Shown here: one piece after another, positions 37,367 through 46,247 of the stretch
Numbering within the stretch: position 1 is the first letter of the stretch
Layout of the letters: every line of letters begins with the position of its first letter
NCBI RefSeq assembly: GCF_001466725.1
Contig: NZ_CP013650.1
Coordinates: forward strand, 3,906,001 to 3,970,000
Reading direction: 5' to 3'
Length of the DNA stretch: 64,000 bases
From: Lacimicrobium alkaliphilum
GTDB taxonomy: Bacteria; Pseudomonadota; Gammaproteobacteria; Enterobacterales; Alteromonadaceae
Notes under the pieces: generated by a model
Database searches by the model: none
What the model was told of the DNA's origin: nothing
What the model saw: only the letters and a program-made list of their open reading frames with translations
Translations under genes and position numbers: made by a program

Positions 37367-38404
37367 TTAACGGTTCAGCCGGTTAAGCAACATGGCCCGT
37401 AACTGGCGGGCCTGCATCTCATCCAGTTCGCCCAGCACGCCCCGCGCCGCTTCCGGCAAATGGCGGCCTGCCTGCTGTGGATCGTCAAACACGTAATAGG
37501 CCAGTACTTCCTTCCAGGCCCGGCGTTCGTGCTCCGGTTTATCACGCAGGCATAACAGGGCATGATAAAGCACATTCATACCCGAACCCGTATACCGGGG
37601 TGCTTCACTCCACCAATAGTTGATCAGCAGGTTAAAGGGATCCAGCGCTTCTACCTGGTGCCACCACATACTGGGCAAATATAAGGCATCACCAGGTTCC
37701 AGCTCTGCCACCTGCCCGGCTTGCAGCGCCTGTGGAAAATTCGGATAGCGACTAAGATCGGGGTTGGCAAAGTCCACCATACTGATGGCCTGCCCGCCTG
37801 GTGTCGGCTCCAGCGGACCGGGATAGAGGTTGGCGATCTGCTCAGGTGGAAACAGACTGAAGCGCCGGTGGCCGGCCACGCAGCAGGCCAGATTATCCGA
37901 AGCATCATAATGGCAGGCGGCCAGAGAGCGATTACCGATCCAGATGCTGACCCGCTCAGGCTCAGTGGCCAAATCCGATGGCTGGCGTGGTAAACGGATA
38001 TCGTTCTGTTCACGTAGTTTGGGAAAATGAGTATGAATAACATTCGAGGCGATATAATAGCTTGGCGGCGGTGACTGCTCCGCAGCGGCCAGCATCATCT
38101 CCAGTGCCTCGTCGATGGGGCCGATGCGGGTTTCATAATTCAGTCTGGTAACGGATTCATCATAGAAGTAGCGCCCTTCTATACCCGGTTCACCGCAGCA
38201 AATCTGGCTGGGCCTGCCGTTGTAGTGCTCACACAGATAATCCACCACCGCCCGGTCAGACTGACCCGCCAGCTCTGTCAGCTTCCAGTCGCTGACCAGC
38301 CCTTTAAGCACTACAGGTTCATGGTTGCTCAAAACCTCTGGCGGGATCTGGCCCGGCTGACAGTCCTCAATGACCTGAGTGCGGCGAGCAATGGCTGAAC
38401 TCAT
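37367..38404 (-). CDS. JmjC/cupin-8-like oxygenase domain protein
   Basis: A 345-residue cupin-like protein similar to JmjC hydroxylases. The iron facial triad is visible as H165-Y-D167 (ACHYDASDN) and H249 (PSMWWHQVEALD), with the GDALYLPSMWWH strand typical of the family. Such proteins hydroxylate protein side chains or small molecules using Fe(II) and 2-oxoglutarate. The last 80 residues are helical. It overlaps the SapC gene by 4 bases and precedes the halogenase by 22 bases, so the three are coexpressed. The target is unknown; modification of a partner protein of the TonB system is one possibility (inference). Confidence 0.82.
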   Translation of the reverse strand: MSSAIARRTQVIEDCQPGQIPPEVLSNHEPVVLKGLVSDWKLTELAGQSDRAVVDYLCEHYNGRPSQICCGEPGIEGRYFYDESVTRLNYETRIGPIDEALEMMLAAAEQSPPPSYYIASNVIHTHFPKLREQNDIRLPRQPSDLATEPERVSIWIGNRSLAACHYDASDNLACCVAGHRRFSLFPPEQIANLYPGPLEPTPGGQAISMVDFANPDLSRYPNFPQALQAGQVAELEPGDALYLPSMWWHQVEALDPFNLLINYWWSEAPRYTGSGMNVLYHALLCLRDKPEHERRAWKEVLAYYVFDDPQQAGRHLPEAARGVLGELDEMQARQLRAMLLNRLNR

Positions 38405-39153
38405 GCCCTCTCCCTGCGCCTGTCTGGTTGACGGTTCTTGCGCTCAATCAGCGGCCGTATATTGGTCATGGAGCCGATCACGGCGAAGGCCAGCTGCAGG
38501 TATCCGGCCCGGTGCAATTGCTCCAGTTGCTGACCATTGAGCTGTGCCAGGCGCTCTTCATTGATGCCGTAATTGCCAATCAGGCGATGTTTCTGACCAC
38601 TGTTCAGTTCAAACTCGATATTTATCGGCTCAATCAGATTTAATTGCTCAAAGGCGGAAAACATGCCCTTTTGCAGCGCCATGCCCTGATGAATTGCCTG
38701 CAGTTTAAGGGAAATATACTCAAGGTAGGGGCTGTTGCCCCCCTGAGACAGAAACAGCGGCTGTCCCTCACTTTCAGTAACCTTAGGATGATCCATATCG
38801 ATATGCACTACCGGCTCAGCCTTTTCTCCGTGCATATCCTGCTGGCGCTGAAAGCCGATAAGAAATGGGCCGCGCTCGACGCTGGCGGGAATAGAGCGGG
38901 CATCCCAGCCTGAGGCAGCGCTTTCATCCAGAAACAGATTCTCGCTGTCGGAAAATCCCAGCAGGGCAATGGCCTGATAGGGGCCATCTTCTTTATCACG
39001 GCGAAACAGGATGGGATAATCTTTCTGCAATTCGATAAATTCGGTGGGGAATACCGGCACACTGGCCACATTGTCACCGTACTGGCTACCAAACTGATGC
39101 ACTACATGGGTATGCTGATGGGTAATATTATTCAACAATTCATGTCTGGCCAT
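38401..39153 (-). CDS. SapC family protein
   Basis: About 250 residues, matching the SapC family, named after an S-layer-associated protein of Campylobacter. The VPVFPTEFIELQKDYPILFRR opening, the GFQRQQDMHGE stretch and the C-terminal block from FGSMTNI-like IGSMTNIRPLIERKN are characteristic of homologues that sit beside TonB receptors and halogenases. No catalytic motif is recognised. The frame is open from 39168, but the ATG at 39153 has GAGGAG 8 bases before it and is preferred. First gene after the TonB receptor, separated from it by 145 bases that contain hairpins. Role unknown; no signal peptide. Confidence 0.82.
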   Translation of the reverse strand: MARHELLNNITHQHTHVVHQFGSQYGDNVASVPVFPTEFIELQKDYPILFRRDKEDGPYQAIALLGFSDSENLFLDESAASGWDARSIPASVERGPFLIGFQRQQDMHGEKAEPVVHIDMDHPKVTESEGQPLFLSQGGNSPYLEYISLKLQAIHQGMALQKGMFSAFEQLNLIEPINIEFELNSGQKHRLIGNYGINEERLAQLNGQQLEQLHRAGYLQLAFAVIGSMTNIRPLIERKNRQPDRRRERA

Positions 39154-39168
39154 ACTGTTACTCCTCAT

Positions 39169-39212
39169 CTATACCCAAATAACTTCAGATACTAAAAGTC
39201 ACTTGGGTATAG
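39169..39212. other. Inverted repeat upstream of the SapC gene
   Basis: CTATACCCAA (39169-39178) and TTGGGTATAG (39203-39212) form a perfect 10-base inverted repeat with a 24-base interior, just outside the SapC start. It could be an attenuation hairpin or a regulator site in the spacer between the TonB receptor and its downstream satellites. Confidence 0.4.
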
Positions 39213-39229
39213 CCGTTACTGACGGATCA

Positions 39230-39284
39230 AAGCCGCTGTCACCAGCGGCTTCTGGTTGTACTACTTGTCCGCCGGTTACGGCGG
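39230..39284 (-). terminator. Two tandem hairpins after the first TonB receptor gene
   Basis: AAGCCGCTG (39230-39238) pairs perfectly with CAGCGGCTT (39243-39251) around a 4-base loop, and CCGCC (39269-39273) with GGCGG (39280-39284). Both lie just downstream of the receptor stop codon in its direction of transcription. The T-run after the 9-base stem is short (three T), so termination is probably partial, letting some transcripts reach the SapC-cupin-halogenase genes. Confidence 0.5.
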
Positions 39285-39298
39285 GGGCTAAGTGCCGA

Positions 39299-42200
39299 TC
39301 AGAAGGCGTAACGCGCACCCAACTGATAACGGGCACCGAGGTCAGTCAGATACCATAACATGGCTTCATTACGGGCATGACTGCGACTGTTCTCGCCAGT
39401 TACATTAATACCTTCAGCGAACACTGTCAGTTGGTCGGTGATATCGTAACTGACACTCATATCAATCTGCCAGTAGGCTTCTTCAAACCTGGGGTTGTTG
39501 GATCCCCCTTTGTTTACCTCAGCCAGATATTTATCACGCCAGTTCCAGGCGATTCTTGCCTGTAAGCCGTCTTTCTCATACATGCCAATCAGGTTAGCGG
39601 TATCACTCAGACCAATCAACGCAAACTGCGACTCATTCGGATCTGCGGTCACATCAAAGCCCACATCACCACGCACAATGGTGTAGTTGGCCTGCACACC
39701 ATAACCCGTTTCACCAAAGAAGTGCTGAATCGCAAACTCGGCACCATAAAGTTTGGCTTCCCTGTTATTATCCGGCGTGTCGGTACGGAACTCCATCAGC
39801 GGATCGTCCGGATTTGCAGTCAGATCAAATCCTGGATTATTAGCCAGAAAATCAATCTCAGCCTGCGTCCCGGTAAACTGCGGATTAGGCCCGAACTCGG
39901 CAATCATATCCGGATGATCCCGGTACTCATTAAACACCATCATCGAATACAGATAGGTATCGTCCAGCGGGAAACCGGCATTCACTACATCCTGAGCGGC
40001 CGCCTGAGCACGGGGCCCACCGGTGACATCACGGATATCCAGCAGCGGCTGATCCACCTGACGACTGCCGATAAAGTTAATAACGTTTTTCTGGAAAAAG
40101 CCCGCCGACATATAACTGTAGGGGTTGTAATACCATTCCAGCGACAGATCAAAGTTGGAGGATTCCAGCGGTAGCAGCGCTGGATTCGACGCTTCTGCTG
40201 TGGGCTGAGCACCAAGCAACGTGGAACCGCCTCCCCCACCGAAGTTAGACGCCGATACCCCCAGATCACCCAGTCCTGCCCGGGCAATGGTCTTGCTGAA
40301 GGAGAAACGGCCTTTCAGATCATCGGTAATATTGAGGCTGACGTCGAGACTGGGAAGCAGGTAGTCGTAATCGTTCTCTGCGCTGACCGGTTGCGGCGGC
40401 ACATCGCCGTTTACACGAGAAACAATATCGTTGTTATCCTCCCATACGAAGAACACTTCACTGACCAGCGAACTGGATTTGGTCTCAGTTTTCTCATACC
40501 GCGCGCCGGTGAGCACATCGAAGGTCATATCACCCAGCTCACCGCTAAAGGCGACCTGAAAGTATGCTGCCAGGGTGTCTTCTGAGACGATATCGTCATA
40601 AGACAGGGCTTCTTCTGATGCGGTTGGAATACCAGGATACAAATCAAGACCGGCATCGTACAGCGCGCGGGGATCGGCAATAAAACCATAGCCGCCGTCG
40701 AGGGTATCGTAGTCATCAAACTCATTGGGCAGATCAAAAGGCTGTACCAGATCACCGAACTCACCGGGATTTCCCACGTTCCAGTTACCCATGGCAATAT
40801 TATTACCAGCGGTTTGTATGGAACGGGATTCCATCTCCCGGGCCTCGACCCCAAAATCGAAGCGACCATCATCAAACTGATAGGTACCATCCAGTTTGAT
40901 TTGCTTGATATCACTTTCCTGGCTGGCATTTCTGAGCCTGGCGATGGATGAACCTACATCGCCCGGGTCAACCATGCCATTAGCGTTCGCGCCCTTGTCC
41001 GGCAACGTGTCGTCATACACATTCAGATAGGTGGGCAAGTCACTCCCATAGAACCATTCGCGGGAGGTTACAATAGGCGCACCCAGACCCACAGCCAGTT
41101 CACCGGTGTTGCGCGGTCCGGTGCCACGGCTGTATAACTCTGAACTGTGCGCATCCAGCGCCAGACTGAGGTCATCATTGACATGGTATTCCAGATTAAT
41201 ACCAAAGGACTTCAGCGTATTAGTCTGCTCCCGCCACTGCTGCTCGTACCCTTCGTCCACAGCACCGGCATAGGTTTCCTGAATATAAGTGGGAGTTTTG
41301 ACGATATTATTATCAAACTCCACCACCTTGGTATTGCTGCCGGTTTGTACCCAGTTGGTGATTTCACCGCGATGCTCGACAATTTCATTCTCAGCAAAGG
41401 TGTAATCGGCGGTAGCGGTAAAGTTGTCTGAAGGTCTGAACTGTAAGGTCAGTTGCGCGTTATCACGTACCCGCTCAGTATTGGAGAAGGCATAGCGAAT
41501 ATCATTGGGGCGGGTATACAGCTGGCCCTGTTCCGGTGCGTTACGCACTTCCGTTTCAGTGTTGTTCCAGAGCCGGTCGGCATCGGCAAGATCATCCCAG
41601 TAATCCACCTGCCAGTCATTGACTGTGGCCCCGGTATAGCCGGAGTCCCGTTGCTGATGGCTGGCAGAGAGGCTGACACCAAATCTGGCTTCATCATCGG
41701 TATAGCTGAAAATACCTGAAACTTCAGGCGTAACATCATCGCCGGTCCGATTGGTGGTGTCATGGGCGGCTTTCACACCGACGCTGGCCACCATTCCCTC
41801 GTTGTCCAGAGGCCGTGCGGTTTTAACGTTAATAGTGGCACCGATGCCGCCAGTGGCGATATCCGCCTTGCCGGTCTTATACACTTCCACTGCTCTGATA
41901 CTCTCAGAAGCAAGATTGGCAAAATCAAAGGCCCGTGCGTTACCTCCACGGGTGGTGCCATCGGCTCCGGAACCTGCACCATAAGTGGTGGCAGAAGGCA
42001 TGGTACGGCCATTTAAGGTGACCATATTGTTATCACCACCGAAGCCACGTACCGTCACTTCTGAGCCTTCACCATTAGTGCGGCTGATGGACACACCAGT
42101 AATACGCTGCAGGGACTCCGCCAGGTTAGTGTCCGGGAATTTACCTATGTCCTCTGAGGAGATGGCATCCACCACCCCCATAGAACTGCGTTTAATCATG

Positions 42201-42382
42201 GTCGCTTCCTGCATACTGGAACGCAGACCGCGTACCTGTATGACTTCTACGGCATTGTCCTGGGCCTGATCAGTCTGAGTCTGATTCTCCTGCCCGTGGA
42301 GGGGCAAGACCACCGCGCCGCCCATCAGCAGCGAAATACTTTTCGCCAGAGCGGACTTTGTAAATCTTCGTTGTGTTTTCAT
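39299..42382 (-). CDS. TonB-dependent receptor (copy 1), large carbohydrate type
   Basis: A 1027-residue outer-membrane receptor. A signal peptide (cleavage near LHGQE) is followed by a plug domain beginning VEVIQVRGLRSSMQEA, with EDIGKFPDTNLAESLQRITGVSI and VTVRGFGG, then a 22-strand barrel ending in the required C-terminal aromatic (RYAF). The plug sequence matches the Caulobacter/Xanthomonas-type receptors (TIGR01782 group) that import plant-derived oligosaccharides. It heads the leftward module with SapC, cupin, halogenase and DUF6445, and has a LacI-like operator 150 bases upstream. Imported substrate is inferred to be a xylo-oligosaccharide from the surrounding genes. Diverged from copy 2 in both length and sequence. 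Confidence 0.93.
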   Translation of the reverse strand: MKTQRRFTKSALAKSISLLMGGAVVLPLHGQENQTQTDQAQDNAVEVIQVRGLRSSMQEATMIKRSSMGVVDAISSEDIGKFPDTNLAESLQRITGVSISRTNGEGSEVTVRGFGGDNNMVTLNGRTMPSATTYGAGSGADGTTRGGNARAFDFANLASESIRAVEVYKTGKADIATGGIGATINVKTARPLDNEGMVASVGVKAAHDTTNRTGDDVTPEVSGIFSYTDDEARFGVSLSASHQQRDSGYTGATVNDWQVDYWDDLADADRLWNNTETEVRNAPEQGQLYTRPNDIRYAFSNTERVRDNAQLTLQFRPSDNFTATADYTFAENEIVEHRGEITNWVQTGSNTKVVEFDNNIVKTPTYIQETYAGAVDEGYEQQWREQTNTLKSFGINLEYHVNDDLSLALDAHSSELYSRGTGPRNTGELAVGLGAPIVTSREWFYGSDLPTYLNVYDDTLPDKGANANGMVDPGDVGSSIARLRNASQESDIKQIKLDGTYQFDDGRFDFGVEAREMESRSIQTAGNNIAMGNWNVGNPGEFGDLVQPFDLPNEFDDYDTLDGGYGFIADPRALYDAGLDLYPGIPTASEEALSYDDIVSEDTLAAYFQVAFSGELGDMTFDVLTGARYEKTETKSSSLVSEVFFVWEDNNDIVSRVNGDVPPQPVSAENDYDYLLPSLDVSLNITDDLKGRFSFSKTIARAGLGDLGVSASNFGGGGGSTLLGAQPTAEASNPALLPLESSNFDLSLEWYYNPYSYMSAGFFQKNVINFIGSRQVDQPLLDIRDVTGGPRAQAAAQDVVNAGFPLDDTYLYSMMVFNEYRDHPDMIAEFGPNPQFTGTQAEIDFLANNPGFDLTANPDDPLMEFRTDTPDNNREAKLYGAEFAIQHFFGETGYGVQANYTIVRGDVGFDVTADPNESQFALIGLSDTANLIGMYEKDGLQARIAWNWRDKYLAEVNKGGSNNPRFEEAYWQIDMSVSYDITDQLTVFAEGINVTGENSRSHARNEAMLWYLTDLGARYQLGARYAF

Positions 42383-42532
42383 TCTGTTGTATCCCTCAAT
42401 GTGTTAGTGAGTGACCCTGCGCAGATTTTTTTTGTGCTCACCTTCAGGCGTACTGCCAGCATCTGCGGCTCTGTGTCTAACGCTGGCCCGATGGTTTTTA
42501 CGAAATACAACATCAAAACGAGACCAACGTTA

Positions 42533-42546
42533 TGAAAACGATTGTA
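42533..42546. promoter_or_regulatory. LacI-family-like operator upstream of TonB receptor copy 1
   Basis: TGAAAACGATTGTA, 12 of 14 positions matching the core TGAAAACGATTTCA seen at 59194. It lies 150 bases before the receptor start in a 256-base gene-free gap (42383-42638). The central ACG/CGT asymmetry with outer TGA/TCA is typical of LacI-family sites. Confidence 0.55.
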
Positions 42547-42638
42547 GTATGACCCCGTTGACTTTTAGCTTGTAAAAATACGTTTATAGATTGTGATTTT
42601 TAACAAATGATTAACAGCGGGTTACGAAATTTAAGAAT

Positions 42639-43307
42639 TTAAACGCTGAGGAAGGAAGCAATAGTAAACCGGCCACTCAGAGGATTGAGGTCATAACCAT
42701 AATCAGGCCCGATGTCCCCTGAATGCAGGGAAGAACAACGATAGATCAGCGCCCGGTTGAAGCGGGCTGGAATGGATGCGATGCGCTCAAAAACAGAGGT
42801 GTCGCCATTGATATAGCCCGTCGGCAGGGCTGATTCTCTCAGATCTGCCTCCAGCCGGTGCTGATATTCAGACTGACGTTCAGCAGTGACAGATTCAAAG
42901 CCGGTACTGCGATGGCGGTAGAAGCTGGTACCGCCATGCTGTTCATTGCACAGATAGTGGATTATCGCCAGTTCATCCGGATGAGGCCGGTCAAAATGAG
43001 GCAGGCGTTGTAGCAGAGTTAATTCATTTGCTGGCGTGCTGACCAGAGAATAATAGCAATCGGCCTTGCCTAACTCGCCAGCCGACGCCCCGAAAAAGGA
43101 GATCAGATGCAGAACAAGCTGTTCCAGCAGAAACTGCCCGTAGGCCGGCGGTGCCGGTGAGCGCAAGCCCGGATACTGACCGTCGGCGGGCAACACATTG
43201 GTCTGTTGCATGGCAAAATCGATAAGACCACCGGGATTTGGCACAAAGTCATCCACGATCAGCAGTGGCTGCTGCTCATGGCCAATATGCTGAACGGTCA
43301 GTTGCAT
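42639..43307 (-). CDS. DUF6445 family protein (copy 2)
   Basis: A 222-residue paralogue of the protein at 35154-35852, sharing the layout LLQRxPHFDxP, HYLxxxxxGGTxFYRHRxTGFE, SLHSG and GRxTIxSF. The candidate Fe(II)/2OG ligands are all kept: H104, D106, H195 and R213. The start ATG shares one base with the stop of the halogenase upstream (TGATG), so translation is coupled. It is the last gene of the second receptor module, the same position that copy 1 holds in the first module. Function unknown; an oxygenase role is inferred from the residue pattern only. Confidence 0.75.
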   Translation of the reverse strand: MQLTVQHIGHEQQPLLIVDDFVPNPGGLIDFAMQQTNVLPADGQYPGLRSPAPPAYGQFLLEQLVLHLISFFGASAGELGKADCYYSLVSTPANELTLLQRLPHFDRPHPDELAIIHYLCNEQHGGTSFYRHRSTGFESVTAERQSEYQHRLEADLRESALPTGYINGDTSVFERIASIPARFNRALIYRCSSLHSGDIGPDYGYDLNPLSGRFTIASFLSV

Positions 43308-44815
43308 CAGTAAACTTTCCGGGCTTTGCAGTGCTGATCAATAAACTCCTGATGCGAGGGCATATAATCCACCGATTTACGAATCACGCCACGAATGCTC
43401 TCCAGTCGCCGGGCCAGTTCCTGCTCGCTGAAAATATCCGCCAGCGGATGATAACCCCGCGGCTCAATGCCCTGCCCCAGCATCACTTCAAACCAGCTCA
43501 AATCACTGAACATTTCGTTGTTGAAGCGAAACACCCGCCCGTTGGAGCGAAATTGCTCTATTTTCTGGGTCAGTTCCTCGGGTACATCCATGGTCCGACA
43601 GTAATCCCAGAACGGCGAGTCATCCCGCTGCGTGGCATAATAGTGCAGGATCAGAAAATCCCGGATCCTGTCATAGTCGAAGTGCATCTGACGGTTAAAT
43701 TCATCAATATCGGCCTGCGCAAACTGGCGGTCAGGAAAGAAGCTGAACAACTTGGAAATTGCCGCCTGCACCATATGCAGACTGGTAGACTCCAGTGGCT
43801 CCATAAAGCCTCCGGCAAGGCCAACGGCCAGGCAGTTCTTGTTCCAGAACTGCTTGCGCTTACCGGTTTTAAAGCGGATCCGGCGTGGTTCGGCCAGCGG
43901 CTCGCCATCCAGATTTTTAAGCAGGATATGGGTGGCTTCATCTTCTGACATAAACTGACTGCAATACACATGGCCGTTACCCACGCGGTGCTGCAACGGA
44001 ATTCGCCACTGCCAGCCGGCTTTTTGCGCGCTGGCACGGGTAAAGGGCCAGGGCTCCTTAGTATTAGCGCTGGGCACCGCAATGGCATTGTCACAAGGCA
44101 GCCAGTGGCTCCAGTCCTCAAAGCCGGTTTTCAGGGTCTGTTCGATCAGCAGGCCACGAAACCCTGAACAATCAATAAAAAAGTCGGCTTCATGTTCACT
44201 GCCATCTTCGAGCAGCAATGAATGGATAAAGCCGTTGTCATGCTGGCGTACCTCAACCACCTTGCCTTCGGTGCGCTGCACGCCCCACCCCTGCGACAAC
44301 TCGCGAAGGTATTTGGCAAACAGGCCCGCATCAAAATGAAAGGCATAGGCGATATTTGACAAGGGGGAGTTACCTGCGTCGATGGAGCGCATAAAACGTT
44401 TTTCATGGCAGGCCAGCGACGTCAGCGTATAGTCATCCAGCGGCGCTGCCTTGCCCAAAGCCCGCAGTTTCAGCCAGTAATGGTAGAACTGCACACCTTC
44501 CATGTTCTTGCCCACGTCGCCGAAAGCGTGGAAATAACTGCTGCCGGGCTTGTGCCAGTCAACAAACTGGATACCCAGTTTGAAGGTACCCTGGGTGCGG
44601 CGCACAAACTCATCTTCATCCAGACCAATAAGCTGGTTGTAAAGCATAATCTGCGGAATTGTGGCCTCACCTACGCCCACGGTGCCAATCTGTTCCGACT
44701 CAATCACCTGAATCTGACAGTACTGATTTTTTAATACTTTACCCAGTGCCGCAGCAGTCATCCAGCCTGCGGAACCGCCGCCCAATACAATGATTTTTCT
44801 TAATTTTTCTGTCAT
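43307..44815 (-). CDS. Flavin-dependent tryptophan halogenase family protein (copy 2)
   Basis: A 502-residue halogenase-type flavoprotein with GGGSAGW (12-18), catalytic lysine in TFKLG (K79), WQWRIP box and GFMEPLEST with the conserved glutamate, so the active site appears intact. The open frame starts at 44842, but the ATG at 44815 with GAGG upstream gives the standard N-terminus and lies 13 bases after the stop of the degenerate paralogue, so it is preferred. It is clearly similar to copies 1 and 3 but not a recent duplicate. Cytosolic; substrate unknown; probably needs reduced FAD from a separate reductase. Confidence 0.87.
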   Translation of the reverse strand: MTEKLRKIIVLGGGSAGWMTAAALGKVLKNQYCQIQVIESEQIGTVGVGEATIPQIMLYNQLIGLDEDEFVRRTQGTFKLGIQFVDWHKPGSSYFHAFGDVGKNMEGVQFYHYWLKLRALGKAAPLDDYTLTSLACHEKRFMRSIDAGNSPLSNIAYAFHFDAGLFAKYLRELSQGWGVQRTEGKVVEVRQHDNGFIHSLLLEDGSEHEADFFIDCSGFRGLLIEQTLKTGFEDWSHWLPCDNAIAVPSANTKEPWPFTRASAQKAGWQWRIPLQHRVGNGHVYCSQFMSEDEATHILLKNLDGEPLAEPRRIRFKTGKRKQFWNKNCLAVGLAGGFMEPLESTSLHMVQAAISKLFSFFPDRQFAQADIDEFNRQMHFDYDRIRDFLILHYYATQRDDSPFWDYCRTMDVPEELTQKIEQFRSNGRVFRFNNEMFSDLSWFEVMLGQGIEPRGYHPLADIFSEQELARRLESIRGVIRKSVDYMPSHQEFIDQHCKARKVY

Positions 44816-44828
44816 TACTGCCTCAATT

Positions 44829-46247
44829 TCAACGGTCAACAAAAGGTGCTGCCAAACAGCGGCTAAGGGTTTGTTGATGTTCAGGCATCCCCACCACCAG
44901 ATTATTCAGATGATAGCGGATTTTCTCCATCGCATCGGCTATCTCTGTGGGGCTGTTGCACGCAAGCAGCCGACTGGGCAATTGTGGCCGTAAGCCCAGA
45001 CCATAGAGCAGCGCAATACGCTGAACATTGCGTATGGCATCGGTTTCCTGCATTGGCAACCTTCCCAGGCGGGCGAATAAGCGACCGGATTCGGTCTCCA
45101 GCGGCGCCTGGTGATATTTCAGGTAGTCCAGTGATTCTTGGTAATACAGTTGCCAGTGTTGATTAAACAGGCTTGCAGTCGCCGGGCAAAGGGTCTGATT
45201 CGGCAGCAGATCCAGCCAGCGGATCAGCAGATATTGCAGCGCGCCAAGATCATCCAGTAGCGGGCTGTCCAGCGCCTCTGCAGCCAGACCCAGCTTCAGG
45301 CAGTTAGCCTGCCAGAGATGCTGAGGTGCCTGCTGCCGTCTGTGTCGTGTTTTCCAGGCGGGCTTTGCCAGTCGCTTTTCGAGCCATTCAGTTATCTGCT
45401 CCTGGCGGTGCAGTGACGGGCTGAACTCCGTATACCAGATACATCTTCCCTGCAACGGATGGTTTACCAGCCACCCCCACGGCGTCCGTTCTACCGATGT
45501 ATATGGCCGGTTCAGCTCAGAGCCTGGTTGTTCTGCGGATAACTGTATCCGGCAAGCGGCACTGTCTGCCTGATCCGCCGCCGGGCGGCAGTCGATAAAA
45601 AAATCCAGCGGCAGGGTTTGTCCGTCATCCAGCACAACATGCTGTATCACGCCCTCTGCTGTTTGTTGCATATTCAGGGTTTCGCTTTGTACAAACGCTA
45701 CCCCCTGTTGCTGGTTATATTGACGCAACACTGCGGCGAAAGCATGGCTGTCCAGATGTAAACCAAAGTCCAGTAAGGCTTTGAGATCCGGCCGGCTCTG
45801 TGGGGCCAAAGCGAACTTGCCATGCCGGGCGGCATGGGCGGCCAGACAATAGGGCTCAAGCTGTTGGTCGGGCTGTGTGGCCAGGTAGCCGAACAGTCCC
45901 TGCTCGAATTCAGCCCCATTCTGGCTCAGACCAAAGCTGCCGTAGGGTACAAACCAGCCCGATGACGGCGGACGCGCCTCACTGTTTGCTGCGTCCTTAT
46001 AATCCCGTCCCAGACTGAAGGTAGCACTGGCCTGTCGCAGTATCTCTATCATATTCAGGCCCAGCATCTGACATACACTTTGCAGCTCGGGACCGCAGGC
46101 CACACTGCCGGACTCAGGTTGTAAACCGGGCATTTCGATTGCGCTGCAATGCATCCCGAAGGGTTTAAGTTGCCTGCAGGCCAGCGCTACTGCCATCTGC
46201 AGCCACAAGCCCTGACCCACAAATACAAGCTGGCGGATTGACCTCAT
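44829..46247 (-). CDS. Degenerate halogenase-like protein lacking catalytic residues
   Basis: A 472-residue intact reading frame homologous to the flanking halogenases but stripped of their key motifs. The FAD dinucleotide motif GGGxAGW is replaced by VGQGLWLQ, the catalytic lysine position reads TFSLG (S78), the WxWxIP box is WGWLVN, and the EPLEST glutamate region reads EALDSPL. The alignable frame (FFIDC, LNNLVVGMPEHQQTLSRCLA at the C-terminus) shows it is the same fold. It overlaps the preceding halogenase by 4 bases and is followed by the next after 13 bases. With no stop or frameshift, it is probably a maintained pseudoenzyme, such as a partner subunit, rather than a pseudogene (inference). 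Confidence 0.8.
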   Translation of the reverse strand: MRSIRQLVFVGQGLWLQMAVALACRQLKPFGMHCSAIEMPGLQPESGSVACGPELQSVCQMLGLNMIEILRQASATFSLGRDYKDAANSEARPPSSGWFVPYGSFGLSQNGAEFEQGLFGYLATQPDQQLEPYCLAAHAARHGKFALAPQSRPDLKALLDFGLHLDSHAFAAVLRQYNQQQGVAFVQSETLNMQQTAEGVIQHVVLDDGQTLPLDFFIDCRPAADQADSAACRIQLSAEQPGSELNRPYTSVERTPWGWLVNHPLQGRCIWYTEFSPSLHRQEQITEWLEKRLAKPAWKTRHRRQQAPQHLWQANCLKLGLAAEALDSPLLDDLGALQYLLIRWLDLLPNQTLCPATASLFNQHWQLYYQESLDYLKYHQAPLETESGRLFARLGRLPMQETDAIRNVQRIALLYGLGLRPQLPSRLLACNSPTEIADAMEKIRYHLNNLVVGMPEHQQTLSRCLAAPFVDR

